Shown piece after piece: positions 7,194 through 15,548 of a stretch of DNA of 16,922 nt. This stretch comes from DASRAJ01 sp039920305. GTDB lineage: Bacteria; Bacteroidota; Bacteroidia; Chitinophagales; UBA10324. The stretch covers positions 1 through 16,922 of the forward strand of contig JBDSEA010000040.1 of assembly GCA_039920305.1 (NCBI GenBank), written 5' to 3'. The notes under the pieces were generated by a model, which did not search any database, had not been told where the DNA came from, and saw nothing but the letters and a program-made list of their open reading frames with translations. Position numbers and translations under genes: made by a program. The stretch's first letter is position 1, and every line of letters begins with the position of its first letter.

Positions 7194-7210
7194 CGCAACT
7201 TTAACCACGG

Positions 7211-8599
7211 ATGAGTAAAACCCAGGCAACTTTCATGGAGGCGGCACATAAAACCGCTGCTGACCAGGAGCTTCACAGGAAGCTGAATTACAATATCGGC
7301 AGGTATAATGTTGCTGTGGTAAATGGCAAGCAGCAGTACAGCGACATGGAGCTTGCCAAGCAACGCGCAAAAAACCTGAAGTGGAAAGCCATTGCCAGCC
7401 TTGACCGGTACCTGCTGGAATTTGAATCGAACATAACTAAGCGGGGAGCGAAAGTAGTTTGGGCAGAAAATGCAGATGAGGCTCTCGCAGAAATAAAATC
7501 GGTGATGAAGCGTGTTCAGGCAAAGAGCGTTGTGAAAAGCAAAAGCATGACCACGGAGGAAGTTCATCTCAATCATTTCCTCGAAGAAATGAAGGTGGAA
7601 GTGGTAGAGACTGATCTTGGGGAATACATTCAGCAGCTCGATGGCGAGCCCCCTTTTCATATCGTAACTCCCGCGATGCACAAAAGCAAGGAAGATGTGG
7701 CAAGGGTGTTTCACGAGCACCTAGGCACACCATTGGATCTTACCCCTCAGCAGCTTACCATGGAAGCCCGCATGCGTCTTCGTGAAAAGTACATTAGCGC
7801 AGATGTGGGTATCACCGGAGCTAATTTTATTCTTCCCGATATAGGCGGCATTTTGATCCTCGAAAATGAAGGCAATGCACGCCTGACTGTCTCGTTTCCC
7901 AAAGTGCACATCGTACTGGTGGGTATAGAAAAAGTAATTCCTTCGGTAAATGATCTGCCCTTATTTCTTCCGCTGCTTGCCACGTATGGCACCGGTCAGC
8001 AGCTTTCAGTTTACAATACCATCATTACCGGACCGCGGCAGGAAAATGAGGTGGATGGTCCTGAAGAAATGATCGTGATATTGATTGACAATGGAAGAAC
8101 AAACCTGCTTGCTCAGCCGGAACAGCGCGAGGCATTGTACTGCATCCGGTGCGGTGCATGCCTGAATGCATGCCCGATCTACAAAAACATCGGTGGATTT
8201 TCCTACCAGACTACTTACAGCGGACCCATAGGAAGCGTGATCACGCCGCATTTCAAAGGGATGGAACAGTTCAAGCATCTTAGCTATGCCTCATCGCTGT
8301 GCGGCAACTGCACGGAAGTATGCCCGATGAAAATCAATCTGCACAACCTGCTCGTCCTTAACCGGCGTGATGCAGTACAGGAAGGTGATTATTCAGGAAG
8401 CGAGAAGCTTGGATGGAACCTCTGGAAGCGCGCGATGCTCAGCCGCGGCATGATGAACATGGGAGGTGCCGGAATGAAAAATGCAGCTCTGAAATTTCTC
8501 TTTAAAAAATCATGGGGATCACACAGAGAAATGCCCACAGTGAAAAAAAGCTTTAATGAATTATGGAAGGAAAGAGAGAAGTCAACTAAAAAGGGCTGA
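7211..8599 (+). CDS. lutB: Iron-sulfur LUD-domain protein of L-lactate oxidation (LutB/YkgF family)
   Basis: The 462-residue protein matches LutB, one of three subunits (LutA, LutB, LutC) of the non-flavin L-lactate oxidising complex that makes pyruvate in the cytoplasm. The LUD domain spans about residues 65-300, with GITGANFILPDIGGILILENEGNARLTV as its most conserved stretch. Two ferredoxin-like clusters follow: C311-x2-C314-x2-C317-x3-C321-P (CIRCGACLNACP) and C364-x2-C367-x3-C371-P (CGNCTEVCP). The C-terminal about 70 residues (LGWNLWKRAML..., ending near the EMPTVKKSFNELWKER stretch) correspond to the DUF3390-type tail of the family. The N-terminus (FMEAAHKTAADQELHRKL) is also typical. 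Neither lutA nor lutC is adjacent, so its partners must be encoded elsewhere if the complex works. It probably forms its own transcription unit. Confidence 0.9.
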   Translation: MSKTQATFMEAAHKTAADQELHRKLNYNIGRYNVAVVNGKQQYSDMELAKQRAKNLKWKAIASLDRYLLEFESNITKRGAKVVWAENADEALAEIKSVMKRVQAKSVVKSKSMTTEEVHLNHFLEEMKVEVVETDLGEYIQQLDGEPPFHIVTPAMHKSKEDVARVFHEHLGTPLDLTPQQLTMEARMRLREKYISADVGITGANFILPDIGGILILENEGNARLTVSFPKVHIVLVGIEKVIPSVNDLPLFLPLLATYGTGQQLSVYNTIITGPRQENEVDGPEEMIVILIDNGRTNLLAQPEQREALYCIRCGACLNACPIYKNIGGFSYQTTYSGPIGSVITPHFKGMEQFKHLSYASSLCGNCTEVCPMKINLHNLLVLNRRDAVQEGDYSGSEKLGWNLWKRAMLSRGMMNMGGAGMKNAALKFLFKKSWGSHREMPTVKKSFNELWKEREKSTKKG

Positions 8600-8843
8600 G
8601 CGAAATCTTATCCGGATGTGCATTTGGAAATTACTCAGTTCACCCCATTTCTTCCCTTCATGATTTCCTTCCCCGCTAATTACTGATGTGGTGCAATGTA
8701 TCAGTATATCACAGGATGAAGGAAAAAAAATTTCAGTTGAAGATTGTGTCTTTTACTATTTACCACAACGACACAAAAAGAGCAGCAGGATTATTTTACA
8801 CCACGCTCATCCATTGCTGAAGGTAACATCGGCAATCAGTCTT

Positions 8844-8851
8844 TAATTTTA
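8844..8851 (+). promoter_or_regulatory. Possible -7 element for sucA
   Basis: TAATTTTA is one base away from TAnnTTTG and lies 16 bases before the sucA ATG, a position like that of the arsR and lutB elements. No convincing -33 box was found, so confidence is low. Confidence 0.3.
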
Positions 8852-8867
8852 CATCTCAACCGCTACA

Positions 8868-11651
8868 ATGAATTCCCTATCATATATCAACAGTGCGGAT
8901 CCCGCCTACGTGGAATCCCTGTACCTTGATTTCAAAAAAGATCCGGCAAGCATTGACCAGGACTGGCAAAGATTTTTTGAAGGATTTGATTTTGCTGTTT
9001 CACATGCTGAGGAATTTGAAGTGAAGGAAAATGGGATAAACGGTGCTCATGCCACGTCCCCGGAAATTGATCTGCCAGCTATTGAATCAAGTGAAACTGT
9101 ACATAAGGAATTCCAGGTTGCCCGGCTGATCACCTCCTATCGGGTGAAGGCACATCTTATCAGCAATACCAATCCCATTCGAATAAGAAAAGACAGGCAT
9201 GCCAATCTTGACCTTAATTTCTTCGGTTTGAGCGAAGAGGACCTGGATAAGGAATTTTATGCTGGTGAATTACTCCGCCTCGGCAAAACTACCCTTCGCA
9301 GAATAGTTGAAACCCTTCAGAAAATTTATTGCCGCACCATTGGCGTGGAATACATGTATATCCTTGATCCTGATGAGCTTGGCTGGTTTCAGCGAATCTT
9401 TGAATATGGATCCAGCAGCTTTACTTTCCCTATTGAAAAGAAGAAGCGCATACTTGAAAAGCTTATTGATGCTGTGGTATTCGAAAAGTTTCTCGGAACA
9501 AAATACGTCGGGCAAAAAAGATTTTCACTCGAAGGCGGAGAAACCACCATCGCTGCACTCGATGGCATCATCAACCGGGGCGCTGAACTGGGTGTAGAAG
9601 AAATCGTGATCGGCATGGCGCACAGGGGGAGGCTCAATGTGCTTGCTAATGTTATGGGTAAAACCTATGAGAATATTTTCAATGAGTTTGAGGGCAACGC
9701 CAAACCCGATCAGACCATGGGTGACGGGGATGTGAAATACCATCTCGGATTTTCTTCAGAGGTAAAAACTACTTCCGGGAAAAAGATGAATCTCAAGCTC
9801 TCACCAAACCCCTCGCATCTTGAGGCCGTGAACCCTGTAGTAGCAGGTTTCACCCGGTCAAAATCTGATACACTATACAACAGCGATTATGACAGGATCA
9901 TACCGGTTCTTATCCATGGTGATGCCGCTGTTGCAGGACAGGGTGTGGTATATGAATGCCTGCAGATGAGCTTGCTGGATGGTTTTTATGTGGGAGGCAC
10001 CATCCATTTTGTTATCAATAACCAGATTGGCTTCACCACCGATTTTGACGATGCCCGGTCATCAAATTACTGTACGAGCCTGGCAGCAATCCTGCTTGCG
10101 CCGGTACTGCATGTGAATGGCGATGACCCTGAGGCGGTACTTTTCGCTGTCGAGCTTGCAGTGGAATACCGTCAGAAGTTCAACAAGGATATTTTCGTTG
10201 ACATGGTTTGTTACCGCCGACACGGACATAATGAGGGTGATGATCCTAAATACACGCAACCTAAAATGTACGATGCCATTGCAAGGCATCCGAATCCACG
10301 CGAGATCTATTCCAAAATCCTGATTGAAAGGGGAGATATTGAGGCAGAACTGGCGAAGGAAATGGACAAGAATTTCTGGAAGCAGCTTCAGGACCGGCTG
10401 GATTTCGTAAAGCAACATCCCTTACCCTATAATTATCAGCAACCGGAACTGGCGTGGAAGAAACTGCGCCGGGCTATTCCTGAAGATTTTAATTCATCGC
10501 CTGAAACAGGCGTGAGTGAGGAAGCGGTGAAACTCATTGGTGAAAAACTCACCCATATTCCTGCTGGCTTTGATCCGCTGAAAAAAACAGAGCAGCTGCT
10601 GCAGAAGCAAAAAGATTTTTTTGAAAAGGAACAAAAAGTTGACTGGGCATGGGGCGAGCTGATGGCTTATGGCAGCCTGCTGCTGGAAGGTCATGATGTG
10701 CGCCTGAGCGGGCAGGATACGATAAGGGGCACCTTCAGTCACCGCCATGCAATCATCTATGATGAGTCCAGTAATAAAGGATACAATCGCCTGAGTGAAT
10801 TGAGTGAGAAGCAGGGTGCATTCCGTATTTACAATTCCCTGCTTTCAGAGTTTGCCGTGCTTGGCTTTGAATACGGTTACTCACTTGCGAATCCCGATAC
10901 ACTCACTCTTTGGGAAGCACAGTTTGGTGATTTCAGCAACGGTGCTCAAACGATCATTGATCAATTTATATGTGCCGGTGAAACCAAGTGGAACCGGATG
11001 AGCGGCGTTACACTTTTGCTCCCTCATGGGTATGAGGGGCAGGGAGCTGAGCATTCAAGCGCCCGCCTCGAAAGATTCCTGCAACTGGGTTCAGATTACA
11101 ACATCAGTGTAGTAAACATCACCACGCCTGCGAATTTTTTTCATGCTTTAAGAAGGCAATTGTACAGACCTTTCAGAAAGCCAATGATTGTGATGAGTCC
11201 TAAAAGCCTGCTTCGGCATCCCCGCTGTGTGAGCGCCCGGAAAGAACTGGTTACCGGCAGATTCAGGGAAGTGATTGATGATGGCTCTGTCCTCGAGCCC
11301 CTAAAAACACGCAAGGTGTTGCTTTGCTCAGGGAAGATTTACTATGATCTGCTCGAACAAAAAGAAAAAAAGCAGAGTAACGATGTTGCCATAGTGCGGC
11401 TGGAACAACTCTACCCGCTTCCTGAGAAGCAATTGCAGGCCATCGTTAGTAAGTACAGAACCGCAACGTTTATCTGGGTTCAGGAAGAGCCCTATAATAT
11501 GGGGGCGTATTCCTTCCTTAAGATGAACTGGAAGCCGAGAGATAAAGATTTCTACTGCCTCTCCCGTAAAGCTTCTGCTTCACCCGCCACCGGGTTCTCA
11601 AAGCAGCACGCCGAGGAGCAGGGCGAGATCGTGAGAATGGCAATGGAATAA
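8868..11651 (+). CDS. sucA: 2-oxoglutarate dehydrogenase E1 component
   Basis: The 927-residue thiamine diphosphate enzyme decarboxylates 2-oxoglutarate in the TCA cycle and passes the succinyl group to the E2 lipoyl domain. Its length is normal for the family. The N-terminal E2-contact segment (DPAYVESLYLDFKKDP...DWQRFFEGF, residues 11-40) is present. HRGRLNVL at 252-259, HGDAAVAGQGVVYE near 350-363 (ThDP/Mg binding) and VINNQIGFTT at 382-391 are classic OGDH signatures. The long conserved stretch ending CYRRHGHNEGDDPKYTQP follows. The C-terminal transketolase-like part contains GTFSHRHAI, FEYGYSL and WEAQFGDFSNGAQ, then LLLPHGYEGQGAEHSSARLERFLQL. The E2 gene sucB usually lies directly downstream in Bacteroidota but is not here; the next gene is 312 bases away and encodes an Hpt protein. 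The N-terminus fits the family well at ATG 8868. Confidence 0.97.
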   Translation: MNSLSYINSADPAYVESLYLDFKKDPASIDQDWQRFFEGFDFAVSHAEEFEVKENGINGAHATSPEIDLPAIESSETVHKEFQVARLITSYRVKAHLISNTNPIRIRKDRHANLDLNFFGLSEEDLDKEFYAGELLRLGKTTLRRIVETLQKIYCRTIGVEYMYILDPDELGWFQRIFEYGSSSFTFPIEKKKRILEKLIDAVVFEKFLGTKYVGQKRFSLEGGETTIAALDGIINRGAELGVEEIVIGMAHRGRLNVLANVMGKTYENIFNEFEGNAKPDQTMGDGDVKYHLGFSSEVKTTSGKKMNLKLSPNPSHLEAVNPVVAGFTRSKSDTLYNSDYDRIIPVLIHGDAAVAGQGVVYECLQMSLLDGFYVGGTIHFVINNQIGFTTDFDDARSSNYCTSLAAILLAPVLHVNGDDPEAVLFAVELAVEYRQKFNKDIFVDMVCYRRHGHNEGDDPKYTQPKMYDAIARHPNPREIYSKILIERGDIEAELAKEMDKNFWKQLQDRLDFVKQHPLPYNYQQPELAWKKLRRAIPEDFNSSPETGVSEEAVKLIGEKLTHIPAGFDPLKKTEQLLQKQKDFFEKEQKVDWAWGELMAYGSLLLEGHDVRLSGQDTIRGTFSHRHAIIYDESSNKGYNRLSELSEKQGAFRIYNSLLSEFAVLGFEYGYSLANPDTLTLWEAQFGDFSNGAQTIIDQFICAGETKWNRMSGVTLLLPHGYEGQGAEHSSARLERFLQLGSDYNISVVNITTPANFFHALRRQLYRPFRKPMIVMSPKSLLRHPRCVSARKELVTGRFREVIDDGSVLEPLKTRKVLLCSGKIYYDLLEQKEKKQSNDVAIVRLEQLYPLPEKQLQAIVSKYRTATFIWVQEEPYNMGAYSFLKMNWKPRDKDFYCLSRKASASPATGFSKQHAEEQGEIVRMAME

Positions 11652-11963
11652 AGGGCACTGACAAGCATTGAACTATCAAAAGAAAGATTGTATCAGCAAC
11701 ATGCTTACTGCAATTTTTTATGAACTTAAAATTTTCCTGGTAATTGTAACCATGGCTGTTCAATTTAAAGGAATATTCTCACCATTAATATTTAGAATTC
11801 ATTCAGTTTTCTGAATCCATAACATATCCCTTCATTTTATTCCGCATTAGAATCCTTGGTTATACTTGCATTGGCATATTATCTGAATTACGCATTTATT
11901 GTGCTTAAACCAGACAAGAAGAAGAACATCAGCGTGGATATTTTATAGAAAAAATAATTCTTT
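11652..11963. other. Intergenic stretch with no supported gene
   Basis: These 312 AT-rich bases between sucA and the Hpt gene hold no recognisable coding, RNA or mobile element sequence. No stem-loop followed by a T run was found after the sucA stop. A TATACTTG at about 11861-11868 is one base from TAnnTTTG and could be a distal promoter for the Hpt gene, but it lies nearly 100 bases from the start codon. Confidence 0.4.
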
Positions 11964-12311
11964 TTGGAAAAACATTACAATCTCTATTTTCTTCAGGATT
12001 ATTATGGTGAAGATGTAGCTTCCATGTCGGTAATATTAAGAATGTATCTGGAAGAAACGCCTAAGGAGCTAAAGCTTATTGAAAATCATCTTATAAGTAA
12101 CCATGGAGCGGAAGCTAAAATGGTAACACATAAGATTAAAACAAGCATTGCTTTGCTCGGAATTGCTGATCCCGTCAGGTTTATTGAAAGAATGCATCAG
12201 GCTGCCGGTGCTGAGGTAACTAAAGAATTGATTGATTTATTTGTCGCCTTTCGCAATGAGGTATTTAAAGGACTGGCAGATATCGAAAAGGACTTTTTCA
12301 GTGCACCCTGA
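11964..12311 (+). CDS. Stand-alone histidine phosphotransfer (Hpt) domain protein
   Basis: The 115-residue cytoplasmic protein consists of one Hpt four-helix bundle, which relays phosphate between response regulator receiver domains in a multistep phosphorelay. The phosphorylated residue should be H56 in THKIKTSIALLG (55-66), matching the family pattern H-x-[LI]-K-[GST]-x4-LG. The N-terminal YFLQDYYGEDVASMSVILRMYLEETPKELKLIE is the normal first two helices. A TTG at 11964 is the only start that keeps this region, because an in-frame TAA lies at 11955-11957 and the first ATG would remove about 20 residues of helix 1. No kinase or response regulator gene is next to it, so its partners are unknown. 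Confidence 0.82.
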   Translation: MEKHYNLYFLQDYYGEDVASMSVILRMYLEETPKELKLIENHLISNHGAEAKMVTHKIKTSIALLGIADPVRFIERMHQAAGAEVTKELIDLFVAFRNEVFKGLADIEKDFFSAP

Positions 12312-12497
12312 TTGCCCGGTTATTTTTTTAAAGTTCCCTTTAGAAAATAATGCCACCCTGTTTTAGGAGTTATTTTTTTCTTATTCCGTATATATCCACA
12401 CAAATCATGCTCTTGTCGAATTTGAAAACCTAAAACGAATTTTTATCATAGAATTTTCATTTCTTGTGCGGCCGGTTTTATTTATACCTGATCCTTT

Positions 12498-15400
12498 ATG
12501 AAGCCATTCCTTATTTCAATTGTTACTTTTTCTTTCACCTTTTCATCGCTTGCCCAGTCCACATTCCAAACGAACGGTGTCGCAGATGAGAGGGAAAAGT
12601 ATTATGTGCTCACACATGCCACCATTTACACTGACTACCAAACGGTGTTGAATGATGCAACACTCATCATTCGCGACGGAAAGGTTGAAGCAGCAGGAAA
12701 AAATCTTTCTGTGCCGAAGGGTGCTGCAGAAATAAATGTTCAGGGTAAATTTATTTACCCATCATTCATTGACATCTATTCTGATTATGGAATTCCTGAA
12801 TTAAAGCGTGAGCCGCAGCAGGGTGCCCTGGCCCCGCAGTATGAATCCGCTAAGCGGGGACCCTACAGCTGGAACCAGGCAGTGCATCCCGAAATTCATG
12901 CAGACGAGCTGTACAAAAATGATGGTGACAAATCCAAACAACTTCGCGAGCTCGGGTTTGGGGCAGTCAGCACTCATCAGCAGGACGGAATCGTACAAGG
13001 CACAGGCGCCCTGGTATTAACCGGCAATGAGCGGGAAAATGAAAACATCATTAAGAATCAGTCGGCAGAATATTATTCCTTCAACAAGGGGATTTCCCTG
13101 CAGCAATATCCCAGCTCATTGATGGGAAGCATTGCCCTGCTCCGGCAGACTTATTACGATGCTCAATGGTACATGCAGCCCGGAAGAAAGGCCGAGAATA
13201 ATATATCACTTGATGAGCTGACTAAGGCACTACGGCTGCCACAGATTTTTCAAGCCGGCGATGTGTATTCTGCACTTCGCGCCGATAAGATCGGGGATGA
13301 ATTCAGCATCCAATACATCATCAAAGGAAATGGAGATGAGTACCAGCAGATAAATGAAATAAAAATCACCGGCAATCCCCTGATTATTTCACTAAATTTT
13401 CCGCGTGCCTATGATTTCAGCGATCCCTACGATGCTCAACTGGTTTCACTTGCTGCCATGATGCATTGGGAGATGGCTCCTGCGAATGCAGCAGCACTTG
13501 AAAAAGCGGGTATAACTTTTTGTCTTACATCCGCTGACCTTAAAGACAAAAATTATTTTTTAAGCAATATTCGAAAGGCTATCGACAATGGGTTAAGTCA
13601 AAAGCAAGCACTGAAATCCCTCACTTTCACACCGGCCGGTTTGCTTGCAGCAAGTGATCAGCTGGGTAGCCTTGAAAAAGGGAAAATTGCCAACTTTCTG
13701 ATTTGCTCCGATTCTATTTTTAGTGAGAAGAATGTGATATTCCAGAACTGGGTAAACGGAATTCCATACATCATCAACAGCTTCGATTTCAAGGATCTTC
13801 GTGGCAATTACAGCCTCATTGCAGGACCTGTTAGCCTTAATCTATTGATTGAAGGTGCAGCCGGCCATCCGGAAGCAACCATTAAAGCCACTGATTCTGC
13901 AAAGCTTAAAGTCACATTAAGCAAAACTGATGAGCTGATCACGCTATCCTTTCACTACCCGAAGGACACAAGTAAAGGCTCTTACTTTCTGAGCGGATAC
14001 TTAAAAGGTGATAACATGGAAGGCACCGGACAGGACGCGGACGGAAACTGGATTCAGTGGAGGGCAAATTTCGTTTCACCCTTTATTGAGAAAAGGGATA
14101 CAATCCAAAAACAAAAACCGGGGATTGAAAGTAAGATACGATTTCCTTTTTCCGGGCATGGAAATGATACGTTACCGGTTGCTGAAAATTTTCTATTTAA
14201 AAACGCAACAGTCTGGACGAATGAGCCGGACGGTGTTTTACAAAATACGGATGTGCTTATTCAGGGTGGAAAAATTTCACGTTTAGAAAAAAATATTTCA
14301 GCCCCCGCAAACACTCGCGTGATTGATGCCTCCGGGAAGTTTCTCACCAGCGGAATCATTGATGAGCACTCACACATTGCCATTTCACAGGGAGTTAATG
14401 AGGGAAGCCACTCCGTAACATCTGAGGTCAGGATTGGCGATGTGCTTGATCCTTCTGACATAAACATTTATCGGCAGCTTGCGGGAGGAGTTACCAGTGC
14501 TCACCTATTGCATGGCTCCGCCAATACCATTGGCGGGCAAACCCAGCTTATCAAGCTTCGATGGGGATACGCTCCTGAAGCAATGAAGTTTGCAGGATGG
14601 CCCGGCTTCATCAAGTTTGCACTTGGTGAAAATGTAAAGCAATCGAACTGGGGGGACCTCAATAACATCAGGTTTCCACAGACAAGAATGGGTGTGGAGC
14701 AAACAATTTATGATGCGTTTATACGGGCGATGGATTACAAAAGCCATTGGTCAGAGTACAACGGTCTTTCCGGTAAGGAAAAACAGAAGCGAATTTCGCC
14801 ACGGAAAAATTTACAGCTCAATGCACTCGCAGAAATACTTGACGGAAAAAGATTTATAACCTGCCATTCCTATGTTCAAAGCGAGATCAATATGCTCATG
14901 CATGTAGCGGACTCCATGCATTTCAAAATGAACACCTTCACTCACATTCTTGAAGGATATAAAGTTGCTGATAAAATGAAAGCCCGCGGAATTTTTGCTT
15001 CCAGCTTCTCTGACTGGTGGGCTTACAAGTATGAAGTGTATGATGCCATTCCATACAACCCCTCGATTCTCACAAAAGCAGGCGTGGTTACAGCGGTTAA
15101 TTCTGATGATGCCGAGATGGCGCGCCGCCTGAACCAGGAAGCAGCGAAATCAATTAAATATGGCGGATTGAGTGAGGAGGAAGCATGGAAGCTTTGTACA
15201 CTTAACCCCGCGAAGATGCTTCATATAGATGGCCAGACAGGCAGCATTAAAGCAGGCAAGGATGCTGATGTGGTTTTATGGAACATGAACCCGCTTTCGA
15301 TATATGCAAAATGTGAAATTACCCTTGTAGATGGAATCATGTTTTACAGTGATCAGGAGGAAAAGCTAAAGCAAGAGTGGATTCAAAAAGAGCGAACACG

Positions 15401-15521
15401 CCTCATGAATAAGATGATTACTGCAAAACAGAATGGTGAACCAGTTCAAAAGCCTGCAGTTTATTTTAACCAGGAATGGAAATGTGAAACTATTTCAGAT
15501 GGCACAGGCATCGGAGAATAA
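12498..15521 (+). CDS. Exported double-domain amidohydrolase (degenerate N-terminal domain, intact C-terminal domain)
   Basis: The product has 1007 residues. A signal peptide (MKPFLISIVTFSFTFSSLAQS) is followed by two tandem imidazolonepropionase-like amidohydrolase modules. Domain 1 (about 30-430) has the entry strands (ATIYTDYQTVLNDATLIIRDGKV) and exit motif (GSLEKGKIANFLI). Its metal-binding H-x-H, however, is replaced by Y94-S-D96 in FIDIYSDYG. Domain 2 (about 570-975) keeps every metal ligand expected for the family: H624-S-H626 (GIIDEHSHIAI), H790 (ITCHSY), H816 (FTHILEG) and D870 (VNSDDAE). It ends with GSIKAGKDADVVLWNMNPL. The linker (about 435-565) has a beta-rich stretch resembling a small insert domain. 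Periplasmic hydrolysis of a C-N bond, perhaps in a peptide or cyclic amide, is an inference; the substrate is unknown. It is followed by a related gene after 27 bases, so the two form an operon. Confidence 0.9.
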   Translation: MKPFLISIVTFSFTFSSLAQSTFQTNGVADEREKYYVLTHATIYTDYQTVLNDATLIIRDGKVEAAGKNLSVPKGAAEINVQGKFIYPSFIDIYSDYGIPELKREPQQGALAPQYESAKRGPYSWNQAVHPEIHADELYKNDGDKSKQLRELGFGAVSTHQQDGIVQGTGALVLTGNERENENIIKNQSAEYYSFNKGISLQQYPSSLMGSIALLRQTYYDAQWYMQPGRKAENNISLDELTKALRLPQIFQAGDVYSALRADKIGDEFSIQYIIKGNGDEYQQINEIKITGNPLIISLNFPRAYDFSDPYDAQLVSLAAMMHWEMAPANAAALEKAGITFCLTSADLKDKNYFLSNIRKAIDNGLSQKQALKSLTFTPAGLLAASDQLGSLEKGKIANFLICSDSIFSEKNVIFQNWVNGIPYIINSFDFKDLRGNYSLIAGPVSLNLLIEGAAGHPEATIKATDSAKLKVTLSKTDELITLSFHYPKDTSKGSYFLSGYLKGDNMEGTGQDADGNWIQWRANFVSPFIEKRDTIQKQKPGIESKIRFPFSGHGNDTLPVAENFLFKNATVWTNEPDGVLQNTDVLIQGGKISRLEKNISAPANTRVIDASGKFLTSGIIDEHSHIAISQGVNEGSHSVTSEVRIGDVLDPSDINIYRQLAGGVTSAHLLHGSANTIGGQTQLIKLRWGYAPEAMKFAGWPGFIKFALGENVKQSNWGDLNNIRFPQTRMGVEQTIYDAFIRAMDYKSHWSEYNGLSGKEKQKRISPRKNLQLNALAEILDGKRFITCHSYVQSEINMLMHVADSMHFKMNTFTHILEGYKVADKMKARGIFASSFSDWWAYKYEVYDAIPYNPSILTKAGVVTAVNSDDAEMARRLNQEAAKSIKYGGLSEEEAWKLCTLNPAKMLHIDGQTGSIKAGKDADVVLWNMNPLSIYAKCEITLVDGIMFYSDQEEKLKQEWIQKERTRLMNKMITAKQNGEPVQKPAVYFNQEWKCETISDGTGIGE

Positions 15522-15548
15522 TTACAGGAACAGTTTATCAGATCGCTC

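Noticed and set aside
7091..7720. A 209-codon open frame on the minus strand opposite lutB
   Set aside because: It lies antisense to a clearly conserved lutB, its translation shows no family motif, and its residue mix looks like a shadow frame.
8744..8929. A 61-codon plus-strand frame ahead of sucA
   Set aside because: It runs into the sucA start in another frame, has no recognisable motif, and is best explained as chance.
12312..12497. T-rich runs after the Hpt gene, considered as rho-independent terminators, and a TTTG...TATCATAG promoter guess
   Set aside because: No stable GC stem precedes the T runs, and the supposed -7 element matches the consensus poorly.
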